A stretch of DNA of 55,615 nucleotides, from positions 1 to 55,615 of the forward strand of contig JBGSYN010000182.1 of assembly GCA_041750975.1 (NCBI GenBank). The letters are read 5' to 3'. The notes beneath the pieces were generated by a model that did no database searches, had not been told where the DNA came from, and saw only the letters and a program-made list of their open reading frames with translations. Positions 16,434 through 25,028 of this stretch are shown in pieces. Both the position numbers and the translations under genes were made by a program. Source of the stretch: JBGSYN01 sp041750975. GTDB taxonomy: Bacteria > Pseudomonadota > Alphaproteobacteria > Geminicoccales > Geminicoccaceae. Position 1 is the stretch's first letter, and every line of letters starts with the position of its first letter.

Positions 16434-17602
16434 ACCCGGACCAGGGTACGGTTCTCGAGCCGGCAGCAATCGAGACGAGCCTGGCGACCACGCCGAAAAC
16501 CTGGGTGCTGCTGGGCGACAAACGCGGCGATAATGGCCAGGTCGAGGCAATCGTCGCGGCACTCGATTGGCCGGTCACCCGCATCGACCTCACCTGGCGC
16601 AAGCCGTTCGATCTCGAAAAGCCGAAGGTCCGGCCGACGCTGGATCATTTGGATCGGGACGCTTCGGACACATTCGGACCACCTTGGCCGGACCTGATCA
16701 TCACGGTCGGACGCCGTCCGTCCATGGTCGCGGCCTGGATCAAGGAACAGGCGCAGGGGCGCACGAAAATTGCCCTGTTCGGTAAACCCTCGGGTTTGAT
16801 GGAAAGGTTCGACCTCATTATCGCTACCGGCGAATCGCAGATGCCGCCAATGGATAAGGTAGCGATGATGCAGATGCCGCTGATGCGGGTCGACGACAAT
16901 GAGGTCCGGCGCGAAGCGAACTTATGGCGTGACCGATTTAGCGGCCTTGCGCATCCCCTGATCGCCATTTCTATCGGCGGTCCGACGGGCCCCTACGTCT
17001 ATGACGAGGGACTTGGCGATCGGCTACTGGCCTATGGCATGGGGGTTGTGGAGGCGTTGGGCGGTACGCCCTACTATGTCACCAGCCGACGCACACCCAA
17101 GGCTTTGACAGCTCAGCTCGCCGCCGGATTGGACCGCAGGGCGAAGCTCTACACCTGGGATCCGGCCAACGCCGAAAACCCCTACAAAGCGCTTCTCGGT
17201 CTCGCCGATGGGTTCGTCGTCACGGGCGACAGCATTTCGATGATGGTCGAGATCGTGCGGCTTAAGCGGCCTCTCAAGGTGTTCCCTCTGCCGATGACGC
17301 TTTGGGCGCGGGTCGACCAGTTGCGCCGGTACGTTGCCGTTCGTGTGTTTGCCCATGAACTTCACGGCAATGAACAGGCGGTGTGGCGACGGCGTCTTGC
17401 ACAGCTTCTGTTCAAGCTCAATATCCTGCATCACACGAGGGATTTCGAAACGTTCCGGCAATCCTTGATCAGCCAGGGCCTGGCCACGGCTCTGGCAGGC
17501 CCGTTCGCCCCACCGACGGGCCTGGTCGCGGATGACGCCGGCGCGGCGGCCCGCAGAATTGCCCGATTGATGGATTCATCGACGGGTCAGAGGAGAATTT
17601 AA
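16430..17602 (+). CDS. ELM1/DUF1022 family protein (GT-B-like)
   Basis: A 390-residue protein of the family annotated as mitochondrial fission ELM1 after its plant member. Bacterial members look like GT-B-type nucleotide-sugar enzymes or regulators. Recognisable blocks are WVLLGDKRGDNGQVEAI, DLIITVGRRPSMVAAWIK, IAISIGGPTGPYVYD, YYVTSRRTPKALT and the late VVTGDSISMMVEIVRLKRPL (GT-B donor-site style). Translation probably starts at the TTG overlapping the sulfotransferase stop. Its stop overlaps the next ATG (TAATG). Presence in an operon with sulfotransferases supports a role in making or exporting a surface glycoconjugate; that is inference. Confidence 0.8.
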   Translation: MNPDQGTVLEPAAIETSLATTPKTWVLLGDKRGDNGQVEAIVAALDWPVTRIDLTWRKPFDLEKPKVRPTLDHLDRDASDTFGPPWPDLIITVGRRPSMVAAWIKEQAQGRTKIALFGKPSGLMERFDLIIATGESQMPPMDKVAMMQMPLMRVDDNEVRREANLWRDRFSGLAHPLIAISIGGPTGPYVYDEGLGDRLLAYGMGVVEALGGTPYYVTSRRTPKALTAQLAAGLDRRAKLYTWDPANAENPYKALLGLADGFVVTGDSISMMVEIVRLKRPLKVFPLPMTLWARVDQLRRYVAVRVFAHELHGNEQAVWRRRLAQLLFKLNILHHTRDFETFRQSLISQGLATALAGPFAPPTGLVADDAGAAARRIARLMDSSTGQRRI

Positions 17603-18261
17603 TGGCACTCGCGGAATCACGCCTGGGTACTGCGGAAGCATCGACCTTCGATCTCTTCGACTACGATCGCCTGGCGGCGACCGATCGAACGAGGAAGCCA
17701 TTCAACTTCCTCATCGTGCCGAACTTCATCAAATCGGATGCGCTGGAGGCTCTTAACCGCGATTATCCGAAGCTGCCGGGTGCCGGCAATTACGGCCCGG
17801 AACGCTTCGAGAGTGGCCCTAGCTTTCAAGCCCTGCTCCAGATCCTGCGAAGTGTCGATTTCGCGGAGCGCATGGGCGCCAAATTCGATATCGACCTCAA
17901 AGGCCTGGATCGGACGATCACGGCGCGAACCCATTGCGAAAAGACCGATGGCCGGATCCATACCGACCATTCGTCGAAGGTCGTCACCATGCTGCTCTAT
18001 TTCAATCGCGATTGGCCGCACGAAGGTGGACGGCTGCGGATGGTCAATTCGGCGAGCGATATCGAGGACTACGCAGCGGAAGTGATGCCGGCAGCGGGTA
18101 CGCTCCTGGCCTTCAGGCGAGCCGACAATTCGTACCATGGCCACAAACCTTTCGAGGGTAAACGGCGCATGTTGCAGATGAGCTGGGAGCATGGGCGGCG
18201 CTTGAATCGCGGCTTGCGCGATATCACCAAGCCTGTTCGGCGGATTTTCGGGCTGAGCTGA
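17602..18261 (+). CDS. 2-oxoglutarate/Fe(II)-dependent oxygenase
   Basis: A 219-residue double-stranded beta-helix oxygenase. The iron facial triad is readable: His120-Thr-Asp122 in GRIHTDHSSK and His179 in NSYHGHKPF. An Arg in EGKRRMLQMSW (about 188) is suited to bind 2-oxoglutarate. MLLYFNRDWPHEGGRLRM matches the prolyl-4-hydroxylase-like core. It probably hydroxylates a sugar, lipid or protein made by the cluster. Its ATG overlaps the stop of the ELM1-family gene by one base, making it the fifth and last gene of the run starting at 13419. Confidence 0.85.
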   Translation: MALAESRLGTAEASTFDLFDYDRLAATDRTRKPFNFLIVPNFIKSDALEALNRDYPKLPGAGNYGPERFESGPSFQALLQILRSVDFAERMGAKFDIDLKGLDRTITARTHCEKTDGRIHTDHSSKVVTMLLYFNRDWPHEGGRLRMVNSASDIEDYAAEVMPAAGTLLAFRRADNSYHGHKPFEGKRRMLQMSWEHGRRLNRGLRDITKPVRRIFGLS

Positions 18262-18293
18262 GCTCCAAGCCAGGGAGTGGCCATCCGCGCGAA

Positions 18294-20009
18294 ATGAGAA
18301 GGCTTTCGCGCCGCAATCTGAGGCTAGGCTCGGGCCTCGTGTTGATGGCCTTCGCGACGTCGCATTTCCTCAATCACGCGTTCGGCCTGATTTCTCTCGA
18401 TGCGCTCAGAATGGCTTCAGGCGCGTTCAGGGTCTGGCATAGCAATGTTGGCGCCATCGTCATCGGCGCCGCATTACTCACTCATGTGACGCTGACCCTG
18501 CAATCGCTTTGGTCGAAGCGCAGCGTCGAGATGCCGATCTGGCAGTGGGCTCAATTGACGCTCGGTTTGATGATTCCGGGTTTGCTCGCCTTGCATTACG
18601 CGGGCACCCGTGGGCTCCAGACATTATGGCCCGAAACTCAGGTCGGCTATGATCTCCAATTATACCTGATCTGGCCGGGATCGTTTCTTCAGCAAAGTCT
18701 GTTGTTGCTAGTGGTCTGGGTGCACGGATGCATCGGCCTGCACTTCTATTGGCGGCTCAAGACTTGGTATCCGTGGGTGGCACCTTGGCTCATGGGTGTC
18801 GCCGTGGCCGTTCCCTGCCTGTCGCTTGCCGGCGTGGTGAGCGCGGGTCGGGCTCTGCGCGATCTTGTTCGCAACGATCCCGAAGCGTTTGGGGGAATGC
18901 AGGCAATACAGGATTGGCCTGAATTTTCCGAATTCGCGCCAATCTTTCTGATGGAGCGGATCGTCATTTGGGGCTTTCTCGGCATTCTTGTCTTGCTCCT
19001 TACCCTGCGCCTCCTTCGCTACTTCCTTAAGGAGCGACACAATACCGTTCGGGTCGGCTATGTCGGCGGTATTGATGTGCGCGGTCCCAAGGGCTCGACG
19101 GTGCTCGAGATCAGCCGGCTTGCAGGCATTCCGCACGCCTCGGTATGTGGCGGCAAGGGTCGCTGCTCAACCTGCCGCGTTCGTGTCGTCGAAGGTATCG
19201 ACAGTTTGTCGCGGGCGAGCGCCGATGAGGAGCGGGTGCTGCGCCGGATCGGTGCGAGTGTCGGCGTCCGGCTCGCCTGCCAGATTCGCCCGACGCACTC
19301 GATCACGGTCGAGCCTCTGCTGCCGGCCGATGTCGGCGCCGCTGACGCCCGCCGGCAGGGTGATGTCGCCGAGGGCATGGAGCGTGAGATCGTCGTGTTG
19401 TTCGCCGATCTTCGCGGCTTCACGCAGATGTCGGAGGGACGGCTGCCTTACGATGTCGTCTTCATCCTCAATCGCTATTTCAAATCGATGGGGCAGGCGA
19501 TCGAGACGTCGGGCGGACGGGTCGACAAGTTCATCGGCGACGGCATCATGGCGTTATTCGGCATCGAGACGACGCCGGACCAGGCGGCGCGGCAATCGCT
19601 GAATGCCGCACGAGCGATGTCGTCTGCGCTTCATGCTCTCAATATCGATCTGCAGGGCGAACTGCGCACGCCGCTGAAGATCGGCATCGGTCTGCATATC
19701 GGCCCCGCAATCGTCGGTCAGATTGGATTCGGCAATGCCTCCGGTCTGACCGCGATCGGCGACATGGTAAACGTTTCGAGCCGGCTCGAGACCATGACGA
19801 AGGAGTACGGCGCCGAGGTCATCGTTTCCGAACCGTTGATCGAGCGTGCCGGCCTCGAGGCCGATTTCGGGCGCCGGGAAACCGTCAATGTTCGCGGCAG
19901 GGAAACCGTTCTCGCCGTGAGAATAGCGATTAGTGGCCAGGACATTCCGCAGCCGCCGCCCGCAGCGGTGGCTTTTGCGCTACCGAGGCTTCGTGCTTCG
20001 GCTCCCTGA
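18294..20009 (+). CDS. cyaC: CyaC-type membrane adenylate cyclase with 2Fe-2S domain
   Basis: A 571-residue redox-sensing class III adenylate cyclase. Residues 1-245 hold six hydrophobic segments with His at 24, 28, 49, 64, 101, 144 and 150, resembling diheme succinate:quinone oxidoreductase anchors. Residues 250-345 form a ferredoxin-like 2Fe-2S domain, with Cys285, 291, 294 and 329 in ASVCGGKGRCSTCRVRV and RLACQ. Residues 365-550 are the cyclase: metal-binding Asp372 and Asp416, Lys412 (ATP selectivity) in VDKFIGDG, and Asn493/Arg497 in AIGDMVNVSSRLE. This order matches Sinorhizobium meliloti CyaC, a heme- and quinone-responsive enzyme. Probably reports respiratory redox state through cAMP. 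All key residues are present. Confidence 0.88.
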   Translation: MRRLSRRNLRLGSGLVLMAFATSHFLNHAFGLISLDALRMASGAFRVWHSNVGAIVIGAALLTHVTLTLQSLWSKRSVEMPIWQWAQLTLGLMIPGLLALHYAGTRGLQTLWPETQVGYDLQLYLIWPGSFLQQSLLLLVVWVHGCIGLHFYWRLKTWYPWVAPWLMGVAVAVPCLSLAGVVSAGRALRDLVRNDPEAFGGMQAIQDWPEFSEFAPIFLMERIVIWGFLGILVLLLTLRLLRYFLKERHNTVRVGYVGGIDVRGPKGSTVLEISRLAGIPHASVCGGKGRCSTCRVRVVEGIDSLSRASADEERVLRRIGASVGVRLACQIRPTHSITVEPLLPADVGAADARRQGDVAEGMEREIVVLFADLRGFTQMSEGRLPYDVVFILNRYFKSMGQAIETSGGRVDKFIGDGIMALFGIETTPDQAARQSLNAARAMSSALHALNIDLQGELRTPLKIGIGLHIGPAIVGQIGFGNASGLTAIGDMVNVSSRLETMTKEYGAEVIVSEPLIERAGLEADFGRRETVNVRGRETVLAVRIAISGQDIPQPPPAAVAFALPRLRASAP

Positions 20010-20119
20010 TGCACCGTTCGGGGATCGGCCTCTGGGGATTAGCGGGCAATCGATGCGGGCGAATGTCGCAACCTTTCTTCCCCACATCGGTTCATGGTGT
20101 GTTTCGAGGGAGAAATCGA

Positions 20120-20410
20120 ATGAGATATTCACTAGTTTCAGTGCTGGCTTTGCTGCTGGTTGCGGCCTGTGGTGAAAGTCGTTCCGATCGTGCTATCAGC
20201 GGCGGCGCCATCGGTGCGGGGGTCGGCGGAGTTGTCGGCGCCGTGACAGGCAGTCCTCTCACTGGTGCGGTGCTCGGCGGTGCAGCAGGAGCTGGAACCG
20301 GAGCACTGACGGACGAAGACGACATCAATCTCGGCGATCCCGTATGGAATCGCGGCGATGATGACGATGATGATGATGATGATGATGATGACGAAGGCTT
20401 GTTCAACTAA
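20120..20410 (+). CDS. Small glycine-zipper lipoprotein with poly-aspartate tail
   Basis: A 96-residue lipoprotein. Signal MRYSLVSVLALLLVAACG with lipobox, then a Gly/Ala-rich stretch (about 30-65: GGAIGAGVGGVVGAVTG) like the glycine zippers of outer-membrane lipoproteins such as SlyB or osmotically inducible proteins. The C-terminus has 12 consecutive Asp, encoded by a near-perfect GAT/GAC run at about 20357-20392. The ATG at 20120, after GAGGGAGAAATCGA, was preferred over an open frame from 20009. The acidic tail could bind cations; its length may vary because the coding run is a trinucleotide repeat. Function unknown. Confidence 0.7.
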   Translation: MRYSLVSVLALLLVAACGESRSDRAISGGAIGAGVGGVVGAVTGSPLTGAVLGGAAGAGTGALTDEDDINLGDPVWNRGDDDDDDDDDDDDEGLFN

Positions 20411-20440
20411 GCCTGACTAGTGGCGTTCTTGCAGTTGGCA

Positions 20441-21379
20441 TCAACCGGCGTCGCGGATTCTTGGTGAACCCGCGCCGCCGCCATAGCCGAAAAGCGGCGT
20501 GTGGACGTCGCGCAGCATACCGTCGATGATCGCCAATTGCTCGGCGGTGAAGTCGTCGCGATAGCCGCCAACTTTGGCTCTTCGGACCTTGTAGGAATCG
20601 GGCTGCCCCGCTTTTCCGGGCCGAAGTCGGGCACCGCTAAGCCAGAAGACTTTTTTGTCTTCCAGCTTCTTCATATTGTCGTAGGCGGCGTAGTCGACCG
20701 CATCCTTGATTTCGTCGTCTGTGGGTTTGTGGCCGAGGAAAACCAGCGCCCGCCGCAAGGCCGCACCGGGTTCGACCCGCATGTCCTCATAGTGAATAGT
20801 GATGGAATCCTGGGTTTTCGGAAGCTCGTGCTCCCAGATCGAGAAAAATCGGATGATTTCCGGCAGGCCGACATTCTGATCGAGCATGAAGTCGAACAAG
20901 GAGAGATCGGCGCCGTGCGGCGGGTAGTTGTTGAGCCGTTTCTTGATCGGCAGCATGCGGTGTTTCCATTGATGATATTGCGAAACCGCAATATCGCGCG
21001 GATCGCGCACCAACATGACGATGCGCTTGCCGTGAAACTCGCACTTGTCCCGCCAATTGCCGGTGTAGTTGCGCAGATAATTGCCGTGAGTGAAGAAAAC
21101 GCGTGGAATTTCCGGGTTGATGCCGTGGAGATTATCGAATTCGAGCATTCGGCCGGCGGCGATGCCAAAACGCTTTTGGTAGTAGCGAGACAGCATCACC
21201 CGAAACCAGGTTCGCCCGCTCTTGCCCCAGGACATCAAGACAGCGTCCGCCCGTTGCAGCTTATGGTTCTCTTCATGACCACGCAGCCATCGGTCTGCAG
21301 CCTTGCGCTGCGGCCAGGGCAGGACCACGAGCGTCGATCCCAGAACATGGCGGACGGCGTCACGCCAAAGCGTACTCAT
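20441..21379 (-). CDS. Sulfotransferase domain protein (third of three)
   Basis: A 312-residue PAPS-dependent sulfotransferase on the opposite strand from the other two. The 5'-phosphosulfate loop is VLMSWGKSGRTWFRVMLSRY and the 3'-phosphate site is RIVMLVRDPRDIAVSQYHQW. It shares long blocks with the 13419-14402 protein (FDNLHGINPEIPRVFFTHGNYL; NNYPPHGADL), so they are paralogues. GAGGAAAAGAG precedes ATG 21379; the frame is open further but without a good ribosome-binding site. The nearest neighbours are a cyclase and a lipoprotein rather than the sulfotransferase run, suggesting duplication or rearrangement. Confidence 0.88.
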   Translation of the reverse strand: MSTLWRDAVRHVLGSTLVVLPWPQRKAADRWLRGHEENHKLQRADAVLMSWGKSGRTWFRVMLSRYYQKRFGIAAGRMLEFDNLHGINPEIPRVFFTHGNYLRNYTGNWRDKCEFHGKRIVMLVRDPRDIAVSQYHQWKHRMLPIKKRLNNYPPHGADLSLFDFMLDQNVGLPEIIRFFSIWEHELPKTQDSITIHYEDMRVEPGAALRRALVFLGHKPTDDEIKDAVDYAAYDNMKKLEDKKVFWLSGARLRPGKAGQPDSYKVRRAKVGGYRDDFTAEQLAIIDGMLRDVHTPLFGYGGGAGSPRIRDAG

Positions 21380-21500
21380 CTCTTTTCCTCGATTGCCGGC
21401 GATTACCTGGTTTGCATGGTTGGCGAACGGGCGCAGGCAGACCATTTAGCAGCCGGGTACAGAAACCCGTCGCCGATCACCATTCACTGATAGCAGAAGC

Positions 21501-22562
21501 ATGATCTATCGTTTGTTTCGAGCCGGCTCAATTCGAATATCCGTTGTGGCCGCATTGACGTGGCTGACCGCGACGGGAACCGGATGGTCCTACGATTTGA
21601 CTCCACCCTGGCCAAACGGCAGAGAATTGGCGCAATTCCGGTCGGAGCCTGTGAGCTTTCCGAGCCACAGCCCTTTCGCTCTGAACGACATCGCAGGTGC
21701 CGATGAAGTGACCACAGCTCAGGGGCTTTTGTTCATGCCGGAGGTTGAAGAGGCCCTCGCTCCTTTTCCGGCAATCGTCATGCTGCACGGTGCGGGCGGC
21801 ATCATGGAGGCGCGCGAACTCACTTACGGCCGCCAGTTTGCGGCCATGGGCGTGGCGGCATTGGTGATCGATGTCTTCGGTGCGCGGCGGGATCTGGCGT
21901 CGAGCTTCACTGAACGGCTGCTCAATATCACGGAAACGATGTTCCTTGCCGATGCCTACGCGGGGTTGGAGTTTCTCGCCTCCATGCCGGAGGTCGATGG
22001 CGGTCGGATCGCGCTGATCGGCTTTTCCTATGGCGGCATGGCGGCCACCTACGCTGCGCATGAGCAGGTCGCGGTGGCATTCGCACCCGAGGATCGAGGG
22101 TTCGCTGCCCAAGTGGCGTTTTATGCACCCTGTATCGTGACCTTCGACAGTCCGGAACCCAGCGGCGCGCCCTTGTTGATGCTCTATGGCGATCGGGACG
22201 AGATCATCGACATCGAGCGATGCGAGGATACGAGGGATGCCCTCCGCAATCGCGGCGGCGACGTTCAGTCTGTTATGTTCGAAGGCGCCTTTCATCAGTG
22301 GGATGGCTGGTCGAGCGGCGGACGCCGGCTCTCGCGAGGCCTCGCCGACTGCAATCTCCGCGTAGAGGACGATCTCGACGTTCGGGACGCGCGCACTGGG
22401 ATGCCGATGAGCGCCGTGTGGAACAGAACCTTGATTCTGGGACTGTGCGTTGACGATGAGGGCTATGTCATCAAGCGCGATGACGCGATCCGGGCTCGGT
22501 CGAACGCGGTCCTGGCCGACTTTTTAACCAGGTCCTTCGACGCTGCCGTCGACGGGGGCTAG
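21501..22562 (+). CDS. Exported dienelactone hydrolase-family protein
   Basis: A 353-residue alpha/beta hydrolase with a signal peptide (hydrophobic residues about 11-27, then TGTGWS). Oxyanion/turn region AIVMLHGAGGIMEARE; nucleophile elbow GFSYGG with Ser176 (Cys is the nucleophile in true dienelactone hydrolases, Ser in esterase-like members). The Asp is in LYGDRDEIID and the His in EGAFHQWDG. Substrate unknown; a periplasmic ester or lactone is likely. The gene ends inside a 14-bp palindrome (22554-22567) that contains the TAG stop, and a 9-bp stem-loop follows at 22607. Confidence 0.82.
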   Translation: MIYRLFRAGSIRISVVAALTWLTATGTGWSYDLTPPWPNGRELAQFRSEPVSFPSHSPFALNDIAGADEVTTAQGLLFMPEVEEALAPFPAIVMLHGAGGIMEARELTYGRQFAAMGVAALVIDVFGARRDLASSFTERLLNITETMFLADAYAGLEFLASMPEVDGGRIALIGFSYGGMAATYAAHEQVAVAFAPEDRGFAAQVAFYAPCIVTFDSPEPSGAPLLMLYGDRDEIIDIERCEDTRDALRNRGGDVQSVMFEGAFHQWDGWSSGGRRLSRGLADCNLRVEDDLDVRDARTGMPMSAVWNRTLILGLCVDDEGYVIKRDDAIRARSNAVLADFLTRSFDAAVDGG

Positions 22563-22606
22563 CCCCCGGCCTCGAGGTGGGCTATCGAGATGCTACCGGC
22601 GAATGT

Positions 22607-22632
22607 GATGCCGAAGTGTCACGTTCGGCATC
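22607..22632 (+). terminator. Stem-loop, possible terminator after the dienelactone hydrolase gene
   Basis: GATGCCGAA and TTCGGCATC form a perfect 9-bp stem around an 8-base loop. The T-rich tail that follows (TCTTGCGTTAAA) is weak, so intrinsic termination is plausible but not certain. Confidence 0.5.
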
Positions 22633-22706
22633 TTGCGTTAAATTCCACACCGTATTCACAGAAATCAGCATTTGCGACCAAATCTCCTGAAGCTCGCTCC
22701 TGAAGC

Positions 22707-24953
22707 ATGAGCATTCTTGCCATCCTGCGGGCACTATTCGCTAAGCCGATCAGTCTCGACAATCGTTTAAAGGCGATGCCCCTCGAGGATCTGCCCTGCG
22801 AGAAACCGCTGCAAATCCGCTGGAACAAATGGCAAGTGCCCTATATTTTCGCCGAAACCGACGAGGATCTGGCGCTCGGTCTGGGGCTCGTCCACGCGCA
22901 TCTGCGCGGCACCCAGCTTGCGATGATGCAACGTTTGACTCAGGGTAGGCTCAGCGAGATCGGCGGGCCGATGCTCCACGAACTCGACCGGACCTTGCGC
23001 CTGATCGGTTTCGGTGCGGCGACGGATGAGTGCATTGCGTCATGGCCCGAGGAAAGCTGCCGGCTGGTGGATGCCTATTGCGTCGGCCTCAATCACTATG
23101 TCGCAACCGCCTACCCCAAGCACGCGCCGCCCGAGTACCGGATGATCGGCGTCGATATCGAACCCTGGCAACGGGCGGACATCGTCCGTTGCGGTCGGCT
23201 GGCGGCCACCGATATCAATTGGGTCGTCTTCCTCGGTGCGCTCGGTGAGCGCCTGCGGCCCGATTTCGCCAGAAGATGGAAAAGGATGCGTGAAGCCGGC
23301 GAAATGGAGCCGGAAATGTTTGCCAAAGAGGCCGAGGGCGGTATCCGGGCGCTCGATGAAATGTTGCTCGAAACAGCCCGAGCCGGAAGCAACAGCGCCT
23401 CGGTCGCGCCGCGTCGATCCGAAAGCGGTGCGGCGATGATCTCCAACGATCCTCACCTCAGCCTCGCTTTGCCCAACCTCTGGCTCATTGGTGGCATCAA
23501 ATCGCCGAGCTTTCATGCCGTCGGCATGATGATTCCAGGAACACCGTGCATGCCGCTCGGCCGCAACCATCGGATCGGCTGGGGCGGGACCAATTCGCGG
23601 GCGGCGAGTACCGATCTCTATGACGTTTCGATGTTGCCGCGCGACCAGATCAAGAGCGAAAGCGTGACGCTCAAGACACGATTCTGGCGCGACAGGAAGA
23701 TCACGCTCCGGCGCTCGCCGATGGGGCCGATCATCAGCGACAGCCGCTACTTCAAGGCGAGGCCGGGCGAGGAACTGGCGCTTCGCTGGGTCGGCCACGG
23801 CCCGAGCGACGAACTTTCGGCCTTGCTCGGGATCATGCGCGCGTCATCGGTCGAAGGCTATCGTGCCGCCTTCGAGACCTATGGCGTTTCGGCGCAGAAC
23901 ATGATGGCGGTCGATGTCGAGGGTAATATTGGCAAGTTTCTCGCCGGCTGGATGCCTCGACGGGACGAAGCCTGGCTCAAGGACGACCTGGTCCATCGCG
24001 CCGACGATCCGAGCCATGACTGGCAAGGCGTCGAAAAGCATACCGAGATGCCCTGGGTCTATAATCCGCCTGAGGGATACATTGCCTCGGCCAATGACCG
24101 CCCGGACTACGTCAAGCGAACCGTGGGCTTCTTCTACAGCCCCAAGGACCGGGTCAACCGGATCGCCGAATTCATCTGCCGCAAGGCGAAGGTCGGTATC
24201 GAGGATTTCGCGGCCTTGCATCGCGACGCGCATTCGAGCGAGGCGGAGATGATGGCCCGGGAGCTTTTGATCGAAATCGATCAGCACAGCTTCACGAACC
24301 CCGAAATCATCGGCCTTATCGAGCGGTTGCGGGATTGGGACGGCTCCTACCTGGCGACATCCTCGGGTGCGGTCGCGTTCGAAGTCATCGTCTATCACCT
24401 CGTATCGAGCCTCGCCACCTGGCAGGACGAGAACAAGAAACCCGCTCGCCTCGCCGGACAGTGGGGTGCTCTGAAGAAGTTTCTGGTCGCCGATCTTCGG
24501 GCCTTGTCACCCGAGGACCATCTCCGGACGCTGGATCACGTCATGATGGAGGCCGCCCGCGATGCCGTGCAGTTCGCGACCTGGGGGGATATGCATCGGG
24601 TTCGTCTGGCCCATGTGCTCAGCAACATTCCCGTGATCGGCCGGCGTTTCGTCATCGACGAACCCGCCAGCGATGGCTCGAGGGAAACACTGATGAAGCG
24701 CGCGCATGGCCTTGTGCGAAGCCGGCATACCGCCACTTACGGTGCGCAAGCGCGGCAAATTTCGGATATGGCGGATCCCGATCGCAATTATTTCGTGCTG
24801 TTCGGCGGCCAGGATGGATGGATCGGCAGCGAGAACCAAGCCGATCAGGCGAAGCTCTGGAACGATGGCGGCTACATGCGGTTGCCGCTTCGCGAGGAAA
24901 CCGTCGCCAAGGAATTCGACCGCGTCCAGCATCTCAAGCCTCGCAAGAGATGA
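22707..24953 (+). CDS. Penicillin acylase family protein (Ntn hydrolase)
   Basis: A 748-residue Ntn-hydrolase of the penicillin G acylase/acyl-homoserine-lactone acylase superfamily. The N-terminal region has the family blocks VPYIFAETDEDLALGLGLVHA and LTQGRLSEIGG. The autocatalytic site is RAGSNSASV: Ser228 followed by Asn229 would become the N-terminal nucleophile of the beta chain; the Trp usual two residues after Asn is Ala here. NDPHLSLALPNLWLIGG and AMPLGRNHRIGWGGTNS-like blocks follow. Unlike most members, no clear signal peptide is visible, so a cytoplasmic location is possible. Substrates may be acyl-amides such as beta-lactams or signal molecules; not determinable here. Confidence 0.85.
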   Translation: MSILAILRALFAKPISLDNRLKAMPLEDLPCEKPLQIRWNKWQVPYIFAETDEDLALGLGLVHAHLRGTQLAMMQRLTQGRLSEIGGPMLHELDRTLRLIGFGAATDECIASWPEESCRLVDAYCVGLNHYVATAYPKHAPPEYRMIGVDIEPWQRADIVRCGRLAATDINWVVFLGALGERLRPDFARRWKRMREAGEMEPEMFAKEAEGGIRALDEMLLETARAGSNSASVAPRRSESGAAMISNDPHLSLALPNLWLIGGIKSPSFHAVGMMIPGTPCMPLGRNHRIGWGGTNSRAASTDLYDVSMLPRDQIKSESVTLKTRFWRDRKITLRRSPMGPIISDSRYFKARPGEELALRWVGHGPSDELSALLGIMRASSVEGYRAAFETYGVSAQNMMAVDVEGNIGKFLAGWMPRRDEAWLKDDLVHRADDPSHDWQGVEKHTEMPWVYNPPEGYIASANDRPDYVKRTVGFFYSPKDRVNRIAEFICRKAKVGIEDFAALHRDAHSSEAEMMARELLIEIDQHSFTNPEIIGLIERLRDWDGSYLATSSGAVAFEVIVYHLVSSLATWQDENKKPARLAGQWGALKKFLVADLRALSPEDHLRTLDHVMMEAARDAVQFATWGDMHRVRLAHVLSNIPVIGRRFVIDEPASDGSRETLMKRAHGLVRSRHTATYGAQARQISDMADPDRNYFVLFGGQDGWIGSENQADQAKLWNDGGYMRLPLREETVAKEFDRVQHLKPRKR

Positions 24954-24971
24954 GCCGCCGGCAATCCGGCA

Positions 24972-25019
24972 TTATCACAAAGTCGTAACGCCAAGGCGCT
25001 AGAGAGATTTCAAGCGCCT
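24972..25019 (+). promoter_or_regulatory. Candidate weak Pho box, -10 element and inverted repeat before phnM
   Basis: TTATCAC-AAAG-TCGTAAC (24972-24989) has the 7-4-7 layout of a PhoB site, each half matching CTGTCAT/CTGTAAC at about five of seven positions. Ten bases later comes TAGAGA (25000-25005), the usual -10 spacing of Pho promoters. Overlapping it, AGGCGCT (24994-25000) and AGCGCCT (25013-25019) form a perfect 7-bp inverted repeat that could be an operator. The half-sites are imperfect, so this is suggestive only. Confidence 0.35.
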
Positions 25020-25028
25020 GGCGTTGAG

